Source: Combretum micranthum (lineage: Eukaryota; Streptophyta; Magnoliopsida; Myrtales; Combretaceae). Taken from it: a stretch of 64,000 nucleotides of DNA. Below, one piece after another: positions 46,603 to 58,045 of this stretch (position 1 is its first letter; each line of letters opens with the position of its first letter). Where the stretch lies: contig JAMXBD010000011.1 of assembly GCA_024138025.1 (NCBI GenBank), positions 2,963,501 through 3,027,500 of the forward strand, written 5' to 3'. The notes under the pieces are model-generated. The model saw only the letters and a program-made list of their open reading frames with translations. It made no database searches and was not told where the DNA came from. The translations under genes and the position numbers were made by a program.

Positions 46603-47565
46603 GAATGTGATTACGTAACTTGAAATAAAGTTACGTTTTAGGTCCATTTTGATTATATTTTTTTGCTTTTCTTATTGTTTAAGGCTCCTTGAATAAAGTT
46701 TTTTTCTTTTAATTAATTTCGGGTATTCAATCTTTGATTTAATTGATATTATTTCCAATTTATTTTTTATGCCTTCTTTGTTCGTACCTTTTATTGTCTA
46801 GCAGGGGTAATTTTAATTTCCTTTTCTTTTTTTAAATTTGGTAAGATCCCTTATTGCACAAATTATCCACGACACAGTCACCATGTCGGCAGCAGAAGTC
46901 AATTAATGCTCTTTTGATGCAAAGTGGCAACTTCTTACAACTATGCCAATAAACAAGCTCAAGGCGAAGCTTGGCTCATTTTAAATTTGGTTCAAGTTTA
47001 TTTAGTAAATGAAATGGATTTGTGTATAAAATAAAACTTATTTATCTAAATAAGTCGAATTGTAATTTTGAGTCAACCTTATAAGCTGGCTCGTGAATAA
47101 ACTCGTTTTAGGCTCATGAACAGGCTTACGAATAAACTCGTTAGCAAATTTATAAATTCTAAATTTATGATATATTAATATATACTTAAAATAACAAAAC
47201 TAATTTTTATTTAATATAAATGTATTTGTATTTAATAACTCTTACATATTATTTTTAGGTTTGAAAAAAAAATAAAAAATAGGCTAGTTAAAAGAGTCGA
47301 GCTCAGACTTTAATGTCAAGCTCAATAGAAGCTCATTCTACTTGATAAAAAGCTCAACTCGACTCAAGTTAGATTTATAAACGAGTCAAGGTCAAGCTTG
47401 AAATAAAGCTTATTTAGTAAAATAAGCCGAACTCAAACCTATATTTAAGCTCAATAAAAAGCTCGGCTTAATTAGTTCGAGCTCAATAGTTTTTAATGAG
47501 TCAAGCTCAAATCTTATAAGACTAGGCTCATCTCAGCTCGATTAATTTGCAACCCCAATTAAAAC
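46240..47565. repeat. Diverged dispersed repeat rich in GAGCTCGA-type motifs
   Basis: Recurrent 'AAGCTCGAG', 'AACTCGTTTTAG', 'GAGTCGAGCTC', 'AGCTCAACTCGACTC' phrases on both strands, resembling the CGAGCTCG-rich dispersed repeats common in plant genomes. It overlaps the tandem duplication. No ends, coding capacity or class assigned. Confidence 0.4.
46603..47328 (+). repeat. 720-bp tandem duplication, unit 2
   Basis: Second copy carrying the final codons, stop and AATAAA of the gene without the rest of it. Junction text TCAAGCTCAATAGAA recurs at the end of both units, fixing the breakpoints. Confidence 0.9.
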
Positions 47566-47902
47566 TCAGCAAAACAAATTCAAAATTGTACATATTTTTG
47601 AGAAAAGATTGAATAGGCATAAGAGCATCTTCCACTAAAGTTGTGAAACCTGGAAAGAAATTAAGTATTAAATAATTAATTAAAATATGCTATTACTTGT
47701 TGGTTTGGTTCCTTAATTAATGTGTGTCATTACTTTAGATAGATAATGTGGGTTTGGTAATAACTCGGTTTCTTTCCTTCAAAATATAAAGGCTAATATA
47801 GCGGAATAATTTATATATTAAAAAAATTAATTTCTTTGCTAATAAAATATATACCCATTTCTTTCCATGATTAGCTAATACCTCAAACTTTGAAATCCAT
47901 AC

Positions 47903-48862
47903 CAATACATATTTAATAGACATTATAATGATAACAAAAGAAGAGAAAAAAAAAACATTACAATGCAATAAGAAAAATAAACACATAAAATACGAGAAAT
48001 TTTATAAAAAGAAACAATATTGGTGAAATTTCCTACAGTAAATATATATGGATATATATATAATACGTTTTTCATATCCATGTTTCTTTTTGTTTTTTGT
48101 TTTAATTGATAAAGTTTTGATATTAAAATATTAAGTGTTTTGGCATTTACTTGCAAAACACAAATATTATGCAAACACTATGAATCAAATGCAATAACGG
48201 TGTGTTAATAAAGATTTGTATTTTGGTATCAAATTAAAAAAATAAATAGAAAAACCCTATCTGGGGGTTATAAAATGACAATATGAGATAAACGCCCCCA
48301 TAGGATTTCTTTTTATTCTTTTTTAATTTGGTACCAAAAGGCATATCTTTATTGACACACATTTATTGCACTTAGTTCATAGTGTTTATTTATTATCTGT
48401 GTTTCACAAGTAAATGCATAAGCACTTAATATTTTAATATCAAATCTTTATCAATGAGAATAAAAAACAAAAGTAACACGGATATGAAACCATAACAAAT
48501 ATGTATAATGCCCAGTTAGGTTTTTTTTTTTTTTTTTTTAATTTGATACCAAAACATAAATCTTTATCGACACATAGTTATTACACTTTATTCATATCAT
48601 TTAGGTAATATTTGTGTTTTACAAGCAAATGCCAAATCACTTAATATTTTAATATCACAACTTCATCAATAAAAACAAAAAGAAACACAGATATGAAACC
48701 ATAATACATATGTATATATAATAATTTTATACATGAAGTTTCATCTATATTGTTTCTTTTGATAAAATTTCTTGTATTTTAGCTCTTTATTTTTCTCATT
48801 ACATTGTAATTTCTTTTTTCTTTTTGTTTTCAATTGCAATGTCCATTAAATATGTTTTGTGA
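47903..48862. repeat. Long inverted repeat (foldback) with duplicated inner arm
   Basis: The left arm 47903-48268 pairs with sequence right of a centre near 48275. Inner match: AACCCTATCTGGGGG (left) against CCCCCATAGGATT (right). Outer match: ACATATTTAATAGACATT at 47907 against AATGTCCATTAAATATGT at 48838. In the right arm the roughly 200-bp inner module (AATTTGGTACCAAAA..., AAGTAAATGC...CACTTAATATTTTAATATC) occurs twice, near 48310-48510 and 48535-48730. No coding capacity. Confidence 0.85.
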
Positions 48863-48919
48863 TACAACCTAAAATTGAAGGACTCGAAAGACAACTCAGC
48901 AAAACTCACATAAATCAAC

Positions 48920-49340
48920 TGTTGGATTTCAAATAGCTTGACAACTCAGATTGTACAACAACACATAAAGACAATTGTAACAGAATCTATAGTAGCTAAT
49001 AAGCTAATAGCAGTAGCTAATAACAGTTACATAAAGTTGTATAAATAGTAATCAAGAAGGAATGAGAACATATCGAGTATTTCCTAAAAAGTTGTGTTCT
49101 TGAACACATGGAGAGTAGCCTTCTCGAACACGCCAACATTCTATCTCCTTCATCATGCACACAAACACCATAAGCCATTAGTAATAGTAAGCTCTAGATT
49201 GTAAACAGAGAAACATGAGAGAGAAAGCACAAAGTGTCTTACTTTTTGCGAGAACAAATCGTGAGAGTAGTGAGGGTTAGGGTTAGTGTTTAAGTTAACA
49301 TTTTGTGGACTTGGGCTGATCGTGGCCTTGGGTCTTAACA
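48920..49340 (+). mobile_element. Truncated or solo LTR, probably Ty1/copia, 421 bp
   Basis: TGTTGGATTTC...GGTCTTAACA with TATAAATAG box near 49040. It is followed by CTTTGGTATA, a decayed form of the TTTGGTATCAG primer-site context. No gag follows and no target duplication is seen, so the interior was probably deleted. Contains AGGGTTAGGGTTAG at about 49270. Confidence 0.5.
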
Positions 49341-52079
49341 CTTTGGTATAGGTTTCAAAGATTGAAGAATTAGCTAATCATAGAAAAGAAATGAGTAAGC
49401 ATGTTATTAGCAAAAAAATAATTTTTTAATATAAAAATTATTTTTTTATATTAACCTTTTATTTTGAAGAAAAGCAAACTGAAGTTATCTATCTAAACTA
49501 ACAACATATATTAATTAAGGAAACTAAACCGATCTTACTTTTTTAAATAACAGTATATTTTAATTAATTATTTAATTATTTTCAGGTGTCATAATTTTAA
49601 TGGAAGTTGCTTTTTGGCCCTCCCAATTGCATCTCTCTCGCTTTCATTTTTCTTCACAAAATATCCAGTGAAACCAATGAAGTCGGTGAATGAACTTGAA
49701 TATGACCAGGTCAGCATACCTACCATGCTTTACTCATCCTTCCTCCAGGAATGTGATGGTAAGTTGATAACAGTACCTAAAACAATTTTTTTAACTAAAC
49801 AACTCTGACGGGAGGATTTTTTTTCTTTCAAGATTAAATAAATATAAAGCATCAATAAAAGAATAGGTGGGAGGATTGATTTTTATAAAAATTAAATAAA
49901 TGTGAAAGAATAAATGAAAGGAAGAGTAAGAGGATAGTTTATTATAGCAATTTTGGTTGCTAAATAACTCAACAAATAACCCACTTTATTACTTAAGCCA
50001 CCACATCAACTCATATTCCTTGAAATTTTCATTAAGTGCTCGGGTTAAAGATGCTCTCACAAAGAAAAAAGACGATAAATTACAAATAGATATTCAAAGG
50101 ATAATATTCAATATGTGTGATAATGAGAATTTGTTGTTCCTTCAAAGATATCTCATTTCTATCCCTATCAATCAATATTTGACACATGTTATAAAATGAT
50201 ATTTATTTCTTATTTTATTTTAAACATTTTATCATTTCATAATACATTATAAGTGTTGATTATCATAGACATGAATGAGACATCAATTTAGAGACAATAA
50301 ACTCATATATATGTAGTGGGTTGGAAATATGAAATAGAAAATGGGTAGTTTACCAAATAATTACTATTGTAATTTATAAATACAGTTACATATCAAAAAA
50401 TTATTAATACTTACAAATTATGTATAATATATTTGTTATGAATAATTACCAATTATTTTTAAATACATAGTCATATAGATGTTAATTTTTTTAAAAACTA
50501 CTTATTATCTTATCCATATATTTAAATATAACTTATGGTCGCTCTCTACATTTACGCACACTTGGAATCGTATTTCCTACTGAAGCCTTTTTCGAGAAGT
50601 CGATAATGTAGAAATGATTTGGATCGACATATTAAATATCAGACTCTTTTCTATATCTCGAATTTTATAGACAAAGTAAGATAGATGATTGGATTTGGAT
50701 TCTTTTAATTTTTCTCAACCTTTTAATTTTCAACAAAATTTGTAAATTCGAAAAATTTTACTATAAAACTCTGAGTGGATAGTACTCTTAAATGATTGGA
50801 TAGAACTTTGACAACAATCACAAAGGTAATATGGAGAAATTAAGATTTTGATTTATAACCGCACGGACCTTATTTTTTTAAATTTACCGCTCCTTAAATA
50901 CAACTTTATCCGAGTTGCCAGTAGGCGAACCAACTCATAAGAAATTTATCTCACCAATATATGAAGTTGCTTCTTGGGTTGATTGAGGAGTACATATGCT
51001 TTGCCCAATAACTATCCTTTCTCTCCACACTTCAATATTGGATAAAAAGTGTGATATTGTTGGACCGCCTTTCCGACCATTGCTGTTACAGTTTATATTT
51101 TTTATAACAATAAATTTAAAATTATTATATATAAATTATAAATTGCTATTATTGATTTTTAATTTATTTTCACAATTTTAAATTTGAAAGGAAAACAAAA
51201 TTGTATAGTATTGTTTGAGAGCAACAACAATATGGATCCATAAAAAATTTAAAAAATTTGTTAGGAAATTTTATTTTAAAAAATCAGTATAAAATAAAAA
51301 TCTAATAGGAAGAGTTGCTTAAAAAGTTAATATGACACCTTAAACAACTCCATATTTGATTTATAGATAAAGGTGGTCTAAGATCATTTTTAATCCTAAC
51401 AACCTCATTTAGAGTTCCTAAATACCACATTAACAATTTATAGAATTATTTAATCTCCTAAAAGCTTTCAACTTTATCACTATAGGTTCTTAAATTAAGG
51501 GTTGATTACAAAAATATTGCATGTGTTTATGTCTATTTGCAAATATATGACATGCATTTTTTTTTTTTTTTGTATAAATAGGTGACTTGAGTTTTATGTA
51601 AAATTATCGATACTATTAAATAGTATTTGATATATATATGTTAGTATCATATTGATCTAAAAAAATTAATTCAATAAAAATATTACTAAATAAAATTAAA
51701 TAAATAAAATATTAAAAATTATTTGAAAACCCCAAAATTGAAAAAAATGTTAAATTAATTTTTTAAGACCGGTAAAACATTGACATGTGTCCAAATAATA
51801 TTGATGCTTTTGAATTAAATTCGCGTTATATATTTGTAAAAAAAATAAACACATAAAACAAATACTGGATGTTAACAAAACAAAAAGAAGGTGTCGACCC
51901 TAATTATTTAAGAACCAAGCTTTATTTATTACATATCCACAGAATTAATGTTGAGCGATTAGTGTCAAACTTCTTATAAAAGAAACAGCCCCATTTTATC
52001 CTAATTTAGCTGTCCAATAGGATGGAAAATGTGAAAGCATAATTCTATGTCATTAACTTATTAATACAGATTTAATAAA
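49341..52079. other. Intergenic, no confident gene
   Basis: AT-rich. One open stretch at 49614-49808 (MALPIASLSLSFFFTK...YDQVSIPTMLYSSFLQECDG) is preceded by TTTTCAGGTG and contains GATGGTAAGT near 49755, so it could be an exon remnant, but I recognise no protein and there are no partner exons. The remaining text shows no coding signal or element ends. Confidence 0.5.
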
Positions 52080-52310
52080 GCCCAGCCCAATTTTCTTTAC
52101 AATAGTTATGCTTACCTAGACGTCGTCATATGCTACTGAGTATTTAACTCACATGGAAACCCTAGTTGCTCCTTTTGCCTCCTCTCTTAGATACATACAA
52201 TTCTCTAACTCTCTTCTCTTTACTTTTGTAATCTTTAAGGTTTCGACTGATGTATTTTTGGTGTTTTTTCATAGGCAATGGTAATGGAACTTAGCTATTT
52301 TGAGAAGTTA
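52080..52310 (+). promoter_or_regulatory. Orphan housekeeping-type promoter and 5' leader
   Basis: GCCCAGCCCA (about 52081) lies upstream of a telo-box-like AAACCCTAG (about 52157), then a pyrimidine-rich run CTCCTTTTGCCTCCTCTC and a possible leader intron (GTAATC near 52227 to TTTTTTCATAG ending near 52274) before CAATGGTAATGG. This layout is typical of plant ribosomal-protein and translation genes. Only about 40 codons of unrecognised frame follow, so the gene body is absent or replaced by the element at 52473. Confidence 0.35.
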
Positions 52311-52472
52311 CTCTCTTATTATACTCACTGGGAGCATCAAGGGGTGAAATTTTTTATATCCCCAGTGATCTGTTATTTCATCTTTTATATCCAAAATAGT
52401 ACATGATTGTTCAGTTGATAAATTGGTTACAATCGTTATGTTTCTATTACATGTATATAGCTACTATCCAAC

Positions 52473-52769
52473 TGATGTAACTAATAAAGACAGGATTAAC
52501 ATCAAGAAAATAATTTAGAAGATGAAGATATGGAAGATTTTTACTTTATTAAGATAGATTTGATTTAGTCAATATATCTTATTTTATTAGATGAATATTT
52601 AAGGAAGAGGGAGTCATCTAAGCAGCAGAAAGGGAAATAACATTGAATGATTTAATTCCGCTGGATTTGCCTTGGAACAACATTGAATGATTTAATTGTT
52701 GTGTTGATTTATTTCCTTTTTCTTGGGACTATATATATTATATGTACTATTAGTTAATATTGTATTTAT
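52473..52769 (+). repeat. Truncated 5' LTR of gag-only gypsy element
   Basis: Direct repeat of 53697-53985 (AGGATTAACATCAAGAAAAT through TATATATTATATGTACTATTAG). It breaks off at 52769, joined straight into gag, so the rest of the LTR, primer site and gag N-terminus are deleted. Confidence 0.8.
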
Positions 52770-53696
52770 GGTGGGAGAGATTACAAAAAAGGAGAAGTTA
52801 TGAAGGAAAAGCACCTATTAGGACATGATTTAAAATGAAGCAATTATTAGAAGATAAATTTCTTCCTCTTAATTATGAGGAAACCATGTTTCAACAGGAC
52901 CATCGATTTCATCAAAAACAGAAAGTGATACATGAATATCCTGCAGAGTTTGAGATGTCGGTGCAAAGTAATGATTGGAAAGAGGTAGAATATGTTTCTA
53001 CTCTAAAGGAAAGTGGGAAAGGACACATTAAAGAGACTCCTCAAGAGACCCAATCAGAAATTTCAGAAGCCAACACTCCTAAAGTAGAAAGAAACCCTGT
53101 AGATGAGAAGGTTGAACATCCACTAGTTATTTCCCCTAAACCTAATGAAAAGGAATCCATTCATAAAGTACCTTTGAAAATGTCATAAAAGATGCTAAGA
53201 CTCCTGAAGTTAGTGAAAGTAAATTTTTGGAAACACCAATACAAAAGACTTCAAAGGTTACTCAAATCCATGTTACTATGGATGAGAATGAGAAAGAAGG
53301 AGTTTCAATAACTATGGATAAAAATTGTGACATTAAAGTTATAGAACAAGTGGTTAGCGAGAAAGAAGTCTTAGAGAGGTTGAAGCTACAAACTTATGAC
53401 AAAATTGGAAGTTTTAGCAAAGTTTTTATTGAAAAGACTAAGGCTACCCAGGAGATACGAGGGGGTGTTAAGGAGTGGAAAGAACATAAATCAGTGGGAA
53501 AGAAGATGGTAGAGTTAAAGGGGAGTGAAGTTTTGTAGGAGAAAGTACATGCATATCTGCAAAAGAGGTTCATATTTGATCCTAGAGGATACTTATCACG
53601 ATTCCAAATTTATCTTCGTCATCTCAGTGGTGAAAAACCCCTATATACAAATTCATCCCTAAACTCGAGGACAAGTTTTTCTTTGGTGGGAGAGAA
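52766..53696 (+). pseudogene. Gag fragment fused to novel tail, non-autonomous gypsy element
   Basis: The frame opens as WERLQKRRSYEGKAPIRTW, then MKQLLEDKFLPLNYEE, MFQQDHRFHQ, VIHEYPAEF: a standard gypsy gag core. Instead of zinc knuckles, protease and RT it runs into a hydrophilic E/K-rich region (about 53000-53540, two open segments ending 53188 and 53538, separated by a stop and shift) and then FDPRGYLSRFQI near 53580. It finishes at a purine tract TTTGGTGGGAGAGAA (53682-53696) abutting the 3' LTR. So gag plus novel tail fill the whole space between LTRs, as in non-autonomous gag-only (TR-GAG-like) elements. The tail is shared with 39190-40260 (antisense), so it is not a random fusion. 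Confidence 0.7.
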
Positions 53697-54236
53697 TGAT
53701 GAAGATAGGATTAACATCAAGAAAATATTTTAGAAGATGAAGATATGGAAGATTTTTACTTTATTAAGATAGATTTGATTTAGTCAATATATCTTATTTT
53801 ATTAGATGAATATTTAAGGAAGAGGGAGTCGTCTAAGCAGCGGAAAGGGAAACAACATTGAATGATTTAATTCCGCCGGATTTACCTTGGAATAGGATTG
53901 AATGATTTAATTGTTTTGTTGATTTATTTACTTTTTCTTGGGACTATATATATTATATGTACTATTAGTCAATATTTTATTTATTTTTTGCCTTTTAGGA
54001 TAATATTGTATTTAGTATTTACCTTTTCAGGATTTTTATGTAATAGTATAAATATGCCTTTAGGCTTGTCTTTGTAAACATGACTTATATTTGACAACTT
54101 TGATATTGAATTGAGAAGATTTTCTCTGAATTTAATTTGCAATTGTTTAGCAATTGTGTGATTAAATTCACGTTTTGAGATTCACTCGTTGAGCATTCTC
54201 TATTACTTAACGCTTCTACGCTGCGTTGGTAACTAT
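53697..54236 (+). repeat. 3' LTR of gag-only gypsy element
   Basis: TGATGAAGATAGGATTAAC start after the purine tract. Includes GTAATAGTATAAATATGCC (about 54040, promoter-like) and a CGCTTCTACGCTGCG segment near 54211. Its end is obscured by the copia LTR at 54237. Confidence 0.75.
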
Positions 54237-55238
54237 TGTTAAAATGAATTATTTTTAAATATGATTTTAATGAGAACAAAAGTTATGAAAAAATTTTCTA
54301 AACCACACTCACATAATTTTTGGAATATGAATATGGAAATATGTGTTGTGTATATATATTGTGTTTGTTGGTTTCAGGCATAGCACTAGTGAGCTGGTTC
54401 AGTGATTTCAAGTGAAATAGAGAGTCAAGCCCTAAATCAAGACATGATAAAAGGAGCAAAGAGACAAACCTTAGGGCGCGACAGATGTGTTCTTCACACC
54501 GGCAAGCCTGTATATATGGGATTGGCGATTTGGTCTAGTGAATCAAATCACAAAGGCCATTGAGTCCAAGACCTAAGGCGCAACGAGATAAATCTTCAAG
54601 GCGTGAAGATTGCAAATGTTGGACTGGTGAACCAATAGATGATTAAATCTGACCGTTGCATGCATTAATTGTCGCTGTCTGATAAATGTTATCTCCAATA
54701 GGCATTTAAATCTTTGAAAACTATATATACTTTTTACCTTACAGATTCAAACAACTTTTGTGAGTCTTTATTTGCAAACAAACAAATCTAGTTTTCTTAC
54801 TTAATTTTTGTTATCTTGCTAATTATTTGTAAATCTTAAGTAAGAGAGAGAAAATATGTCTAGTTCTTTGTTCTTATTCTTGCATCATACAAATGAGCAT
54901 GTAGTAAGTGAAGGAAATATTTTATTTCCTTAAGTGTTGTAAAGATGTGTATAACTCAGCTAGAGTGTGATTGTTGGGTGATAAATAAAGTGATTGTGAA
55001 GTCCTCTATTGGAAACATTTGTAGATTGTGGAGAGTAGGAAGTGGACCAAACTCTACGTTAAATCTCAGCTAATTTTCTCTATTCCTATCTCTTTATTTC
55101 TCATATCATATTTTGCTTTGTTATATCTACTAATGTCAAAACTAAAGTTGAACCATTGCATAAAAAGTATCTATTTGTGCATTTTTGGTTAAATACTCAA
55201 TTCGCCCCTCCTCTTGAGTATTCAATAGTGTGTTTTCA
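54237..55238 (+). mobile_element. Ty1/copia 5' LTR, about 1.0 kb
   Basis: TGTTAAAATG...AATAGTGTGTTTTCA, directly followed by TTTGGTATCAAAGC and the copia gag at 55298. The right end is firm from the primer site; the left end is chosen by the TG..CA rule. There is no 3' partner because the element is truncated near 58045. Confidence 0.7.
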
Positions 55239-55240
55239 TT

Positions 55241-55252
55241 TGGTATCAAAGC
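55241..55252 (+). promoter_or_regulatory. Copia primer-binding site
   Basis: TGGTATCAAAGC, one change from the initiator-tRNA-Met complement, two bases after the LTR. Confidence 0.85.
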
Positions 55253-55297
55253 AGTATCTATCTTTTCACTGTTTGATCGCATCATAGAGTAAAAACC

Positions 55298-56747
55298 ATG
55301 ACATCTAATGCACTAGAATTTTTAGAGGGGCTAGCTATAAATAGACCACCGCTTCTAAGTAGGGATAACTACCCATATTGGAAGTGCAGGATGAAAATTT
55401 TTCTTGAAGCTCAAAATAGATTAATTTAGAATGTCATAGCAAATAGGCCTTTAAAAATAAAAGGAAAAGAAAAAAAAGATTATAATGAAGAAGATTGGAA
55501 GAAATTAGATTTAAATGAAATTGCTATGAATATTTTGTATTATGGTTTAAATGAAAGCGATTCCAATAGAATATGTACATGTAATTCTGATAAAGAAATA
55601 TGAGATGAACTAGAAAAGACTTATGAAGGAACTTCTAGAGTTCGAGGTACAAAAATAAGTCTCTTATATGGTCAATAGATGAAATGTATAACGGATTCAT
55701 TAATATCATAAACCCTTTGAGTGTACTTGGGAAGAATTTTACTAACTTGGAAATAAGTTCTAAACTTCTCAAGTCATTAAGGATTGGGAAGTAAAAAGAA
55801 CTACCATAGAAGAAGCATGAGATGTAAGTACTATGAGCAAGAAAGAACTCCTTAGAGCGTTCAAAACCTATAAGCTCATCAAAAAGCAAGGAAAGGAATC
55901 TAACAAGAAGGTGATTGCCCTAAAAGCCATCAAACATGATTCCAACAATGATGATGATGATGAAACTATGGAGCTTGTTTTGATGACTAAGAAGCTTAAG
56001 AAGTTTATGAGGCCCAGCTTTAGGTCAAAAAGAGTGGATGATGACAGCAGCTCATCTAGACATAAGAAGAAGGATGTGATAACTTGTTTCAAATGCCACA
56101 TACCTAAACATATCCAACAGTATTGTCCACTCCTCATAAAGATATCTAAAGGACCTAGAAAAGAAACACTCATGGCCACTTGGAGTGATGACAACTCAAG
56201 TGACTCTGATGAGAATGTGTGCTTCATGGCACTCAATGATGAGGTAACTTTCCCCTCTTCTCTTCCTTATGCTAAATTGTATGCAATGTATGATAAATTA
56301 TGCTGCAAATTAGCCATAGTAGAGAAAAAGAGCAGCATGCTCAAATCTTTGATAATAGAAGCAGGAGAAGAGGTTGAAAATTTTCAAACCAAGCATGAAG
56401 AGATTAATTTTGAAAATGAAAAACTGTATGAAGAAATAAATAGTCTGAAATTAGAAAATGATAGGATGAACAATAAGTGTAAACAGTTGAAAAGCAAAAA
56501 TAATGAACTAAAGGAAATTAATAAGAAATTAATAATTGAAAATGATTTGCTGGATATTGAGGCTAAAACCTTAAAAAATAATGACAATGCTACATGTGGT
56601 GGTTGTAGTAATGATAAAATCATAAAGGAGCTAGAAAATTTAAAAAGTGAAAATATATTGATAAAGGCTAGCTTAGATGATTCAAAAGCCACTATAGCTA
56701 AATTTACAAATGGTAAAAAGAATTTGAACACACTTCTTGGAAATTAA
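55298..56747 (+). pseudogene. Ty1/copia gag with coiled-coil extension, broken
   Basis: Gag starts at ATG 55298 (MTSNALEFLEGLAINRPPLL). The N-terminal UBN2-type region reads LSRDNYPYWKCRMKIFLEA, with stops at about 55426, 55601 and 55677, then frameshifts. The open part 55833-56747 (304 codons) holds a knuckle CFKCHIPKHIQQYC (C-x2-C-x4-H-x4-C) at about 56088-56129, an acidic linker DDNSSDSDENVCFMAL, then a long Glu/Lys/Asn-rich coiled coil (about 56340-56560). A long gag with post-knuckle coiled coil is characteristic of SIRE-like copia elements. The next open piece begins near 56750 with a second knuckle (CNYYSKSGHIAHNC) in another frame. Confidence 0.8.
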
Positions 56748-57102
56748 AGGTGTGACTCAAATAAACATGGAATTGGCTATAGAGAAAGTAGTTACAAGTC
56801 TCATAAAACTCATTTTGTAAAAGCCACTCATAGGACATGTAATTACTATAGCAAATCTGGTCACATTGCACATAATTGTGTAATAAAAAAAACAATGCAT
56901 TTGAATCATCGAAGTAAGCTGGTTTAGGTTCCTAAGAGAGAGGTTCTTATTCCACCTAACTAAGAATGACCCAAACTCAAATGGCTACCAAAGAAATAAT
57001 AATCTATTTTATAGGGATCTTCAAGTGGCAACAACAAATTGTACTTAAATAGCAGTTGCTCTAAACATAACTAGTGATTCATCCAAGTTCACATCACTAG
57101 TC

Positions 57103-58045
57103 TTGAAAGATCAAGAGAGTGTTACCTTTGGAGACAATAAAAGATCAACCATTCTTAGTGAAGATAATATTCTCATAAACAAAGATTTAATGATTAAAAA
57201 TGTACTGCTTGTTGATGATTTGAAATATAATCTGCTTAACATTAGTCAATTATGTGATAATGGTTTTAAAGTAACATTCCTTACTAATGGATGTTCTATT
57301 GAAAGAATTGATAATAGCCAAGCTCATTTTGGAGGATATAGACAAAGAAATATTTAGAAAATCAATTTATATGATTTTAAATTATTAAATGAAACCTGTT
57401 TATATTCCCAAAATGACAATAGTTAGTTATGGCATAGAAAATTGGAACATGCTAGCATGGAAGTTATTTCAAAACTTGTTAAAAAGAGTCTTGTCAAATG
57501 TTTACCAAAAATCAATTTTCAAAGAGACAAGATTTGTCAAGCATGTCAACAAGAAAAGCAAACTAAGACTTCTTTTGAGTCTAAGGATGTTATTTCCACC
57601 ACTAAGCCATTAGAACTGTTGCATATTGACTTATTTGGTCTTACTCAATCTTTAAGTTTAGGAAGCAAAAAATATACCTTAGTTATTGTTGATGATTTCA
57701 CTAGATATACATGGAATTTCTTCCTTTCATCTAAAGAAGAAACAATTCATGTCATTTTTAGATATTACAAGAAAGTCCAAAATGAAAAAAGGTCTTAACA
57801 TTGTATCTATTAGAAGTGATCATGGGGGAGAATTTGAAAATTATGAAATGGATGAATTTTGCTATAAATATGGTATTGAGCATACTTTTCCAACACCTAA
57901 AACTCTACAACAAAATGTTGTAACCAGTTGCCAAAATATTTTTGGGATGAAGCTAAAAATACTGCTTGCTATATATCAAATAGAGTTTTTATAATACATA
58001 TTCTCAAGAAAAACCCTTATGATCTTTGAAAAGAAAAAAGACCTA
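57103..58045 (+). pseudogene. Ty1/copia protease remnant and integrase, truncated
   Basis: 57103-57357 carries the lead-in to integrase (VLLVDDLKYNLLNISQLCDNGF, VTFLTNGCSI). The HHCC zinc domain is at 57430-57560 (LWHRKLEHASM, ICQACQQEKQTKTSF). The catalytic core starts with LELLHIDLFG and VIVDDFTRYTW (57442-57798 frame). A frameshift follows, then IRSDHGGEFEN and FPTPKTLQQN (57686-57994 frame). The region with the catalytic glutamate is deleted: QQN runs straight into text for KYFWDEA...TACYISNRVF. The element ends near 58045, where antisense copia sequence begins; RT and RNase H are absent. Confidence 0.85.

Noticed and set aside
49269..49290. Interstitial telomeric repeat (AGGGTTAGGGTTAG)
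   Set aside because: Only two units inside an LTR-like sequence. Too short to indicate a former telomere or fusion.
55868..56236. 122- and 115-codon antisense ORFs over copia gag (55868-56236, 56384-56731)
   Set aside because: Mirror frames of the Lys/Glu-rich coiled-coil gag. They read as Phe/Leu/Ser-rich shadows.
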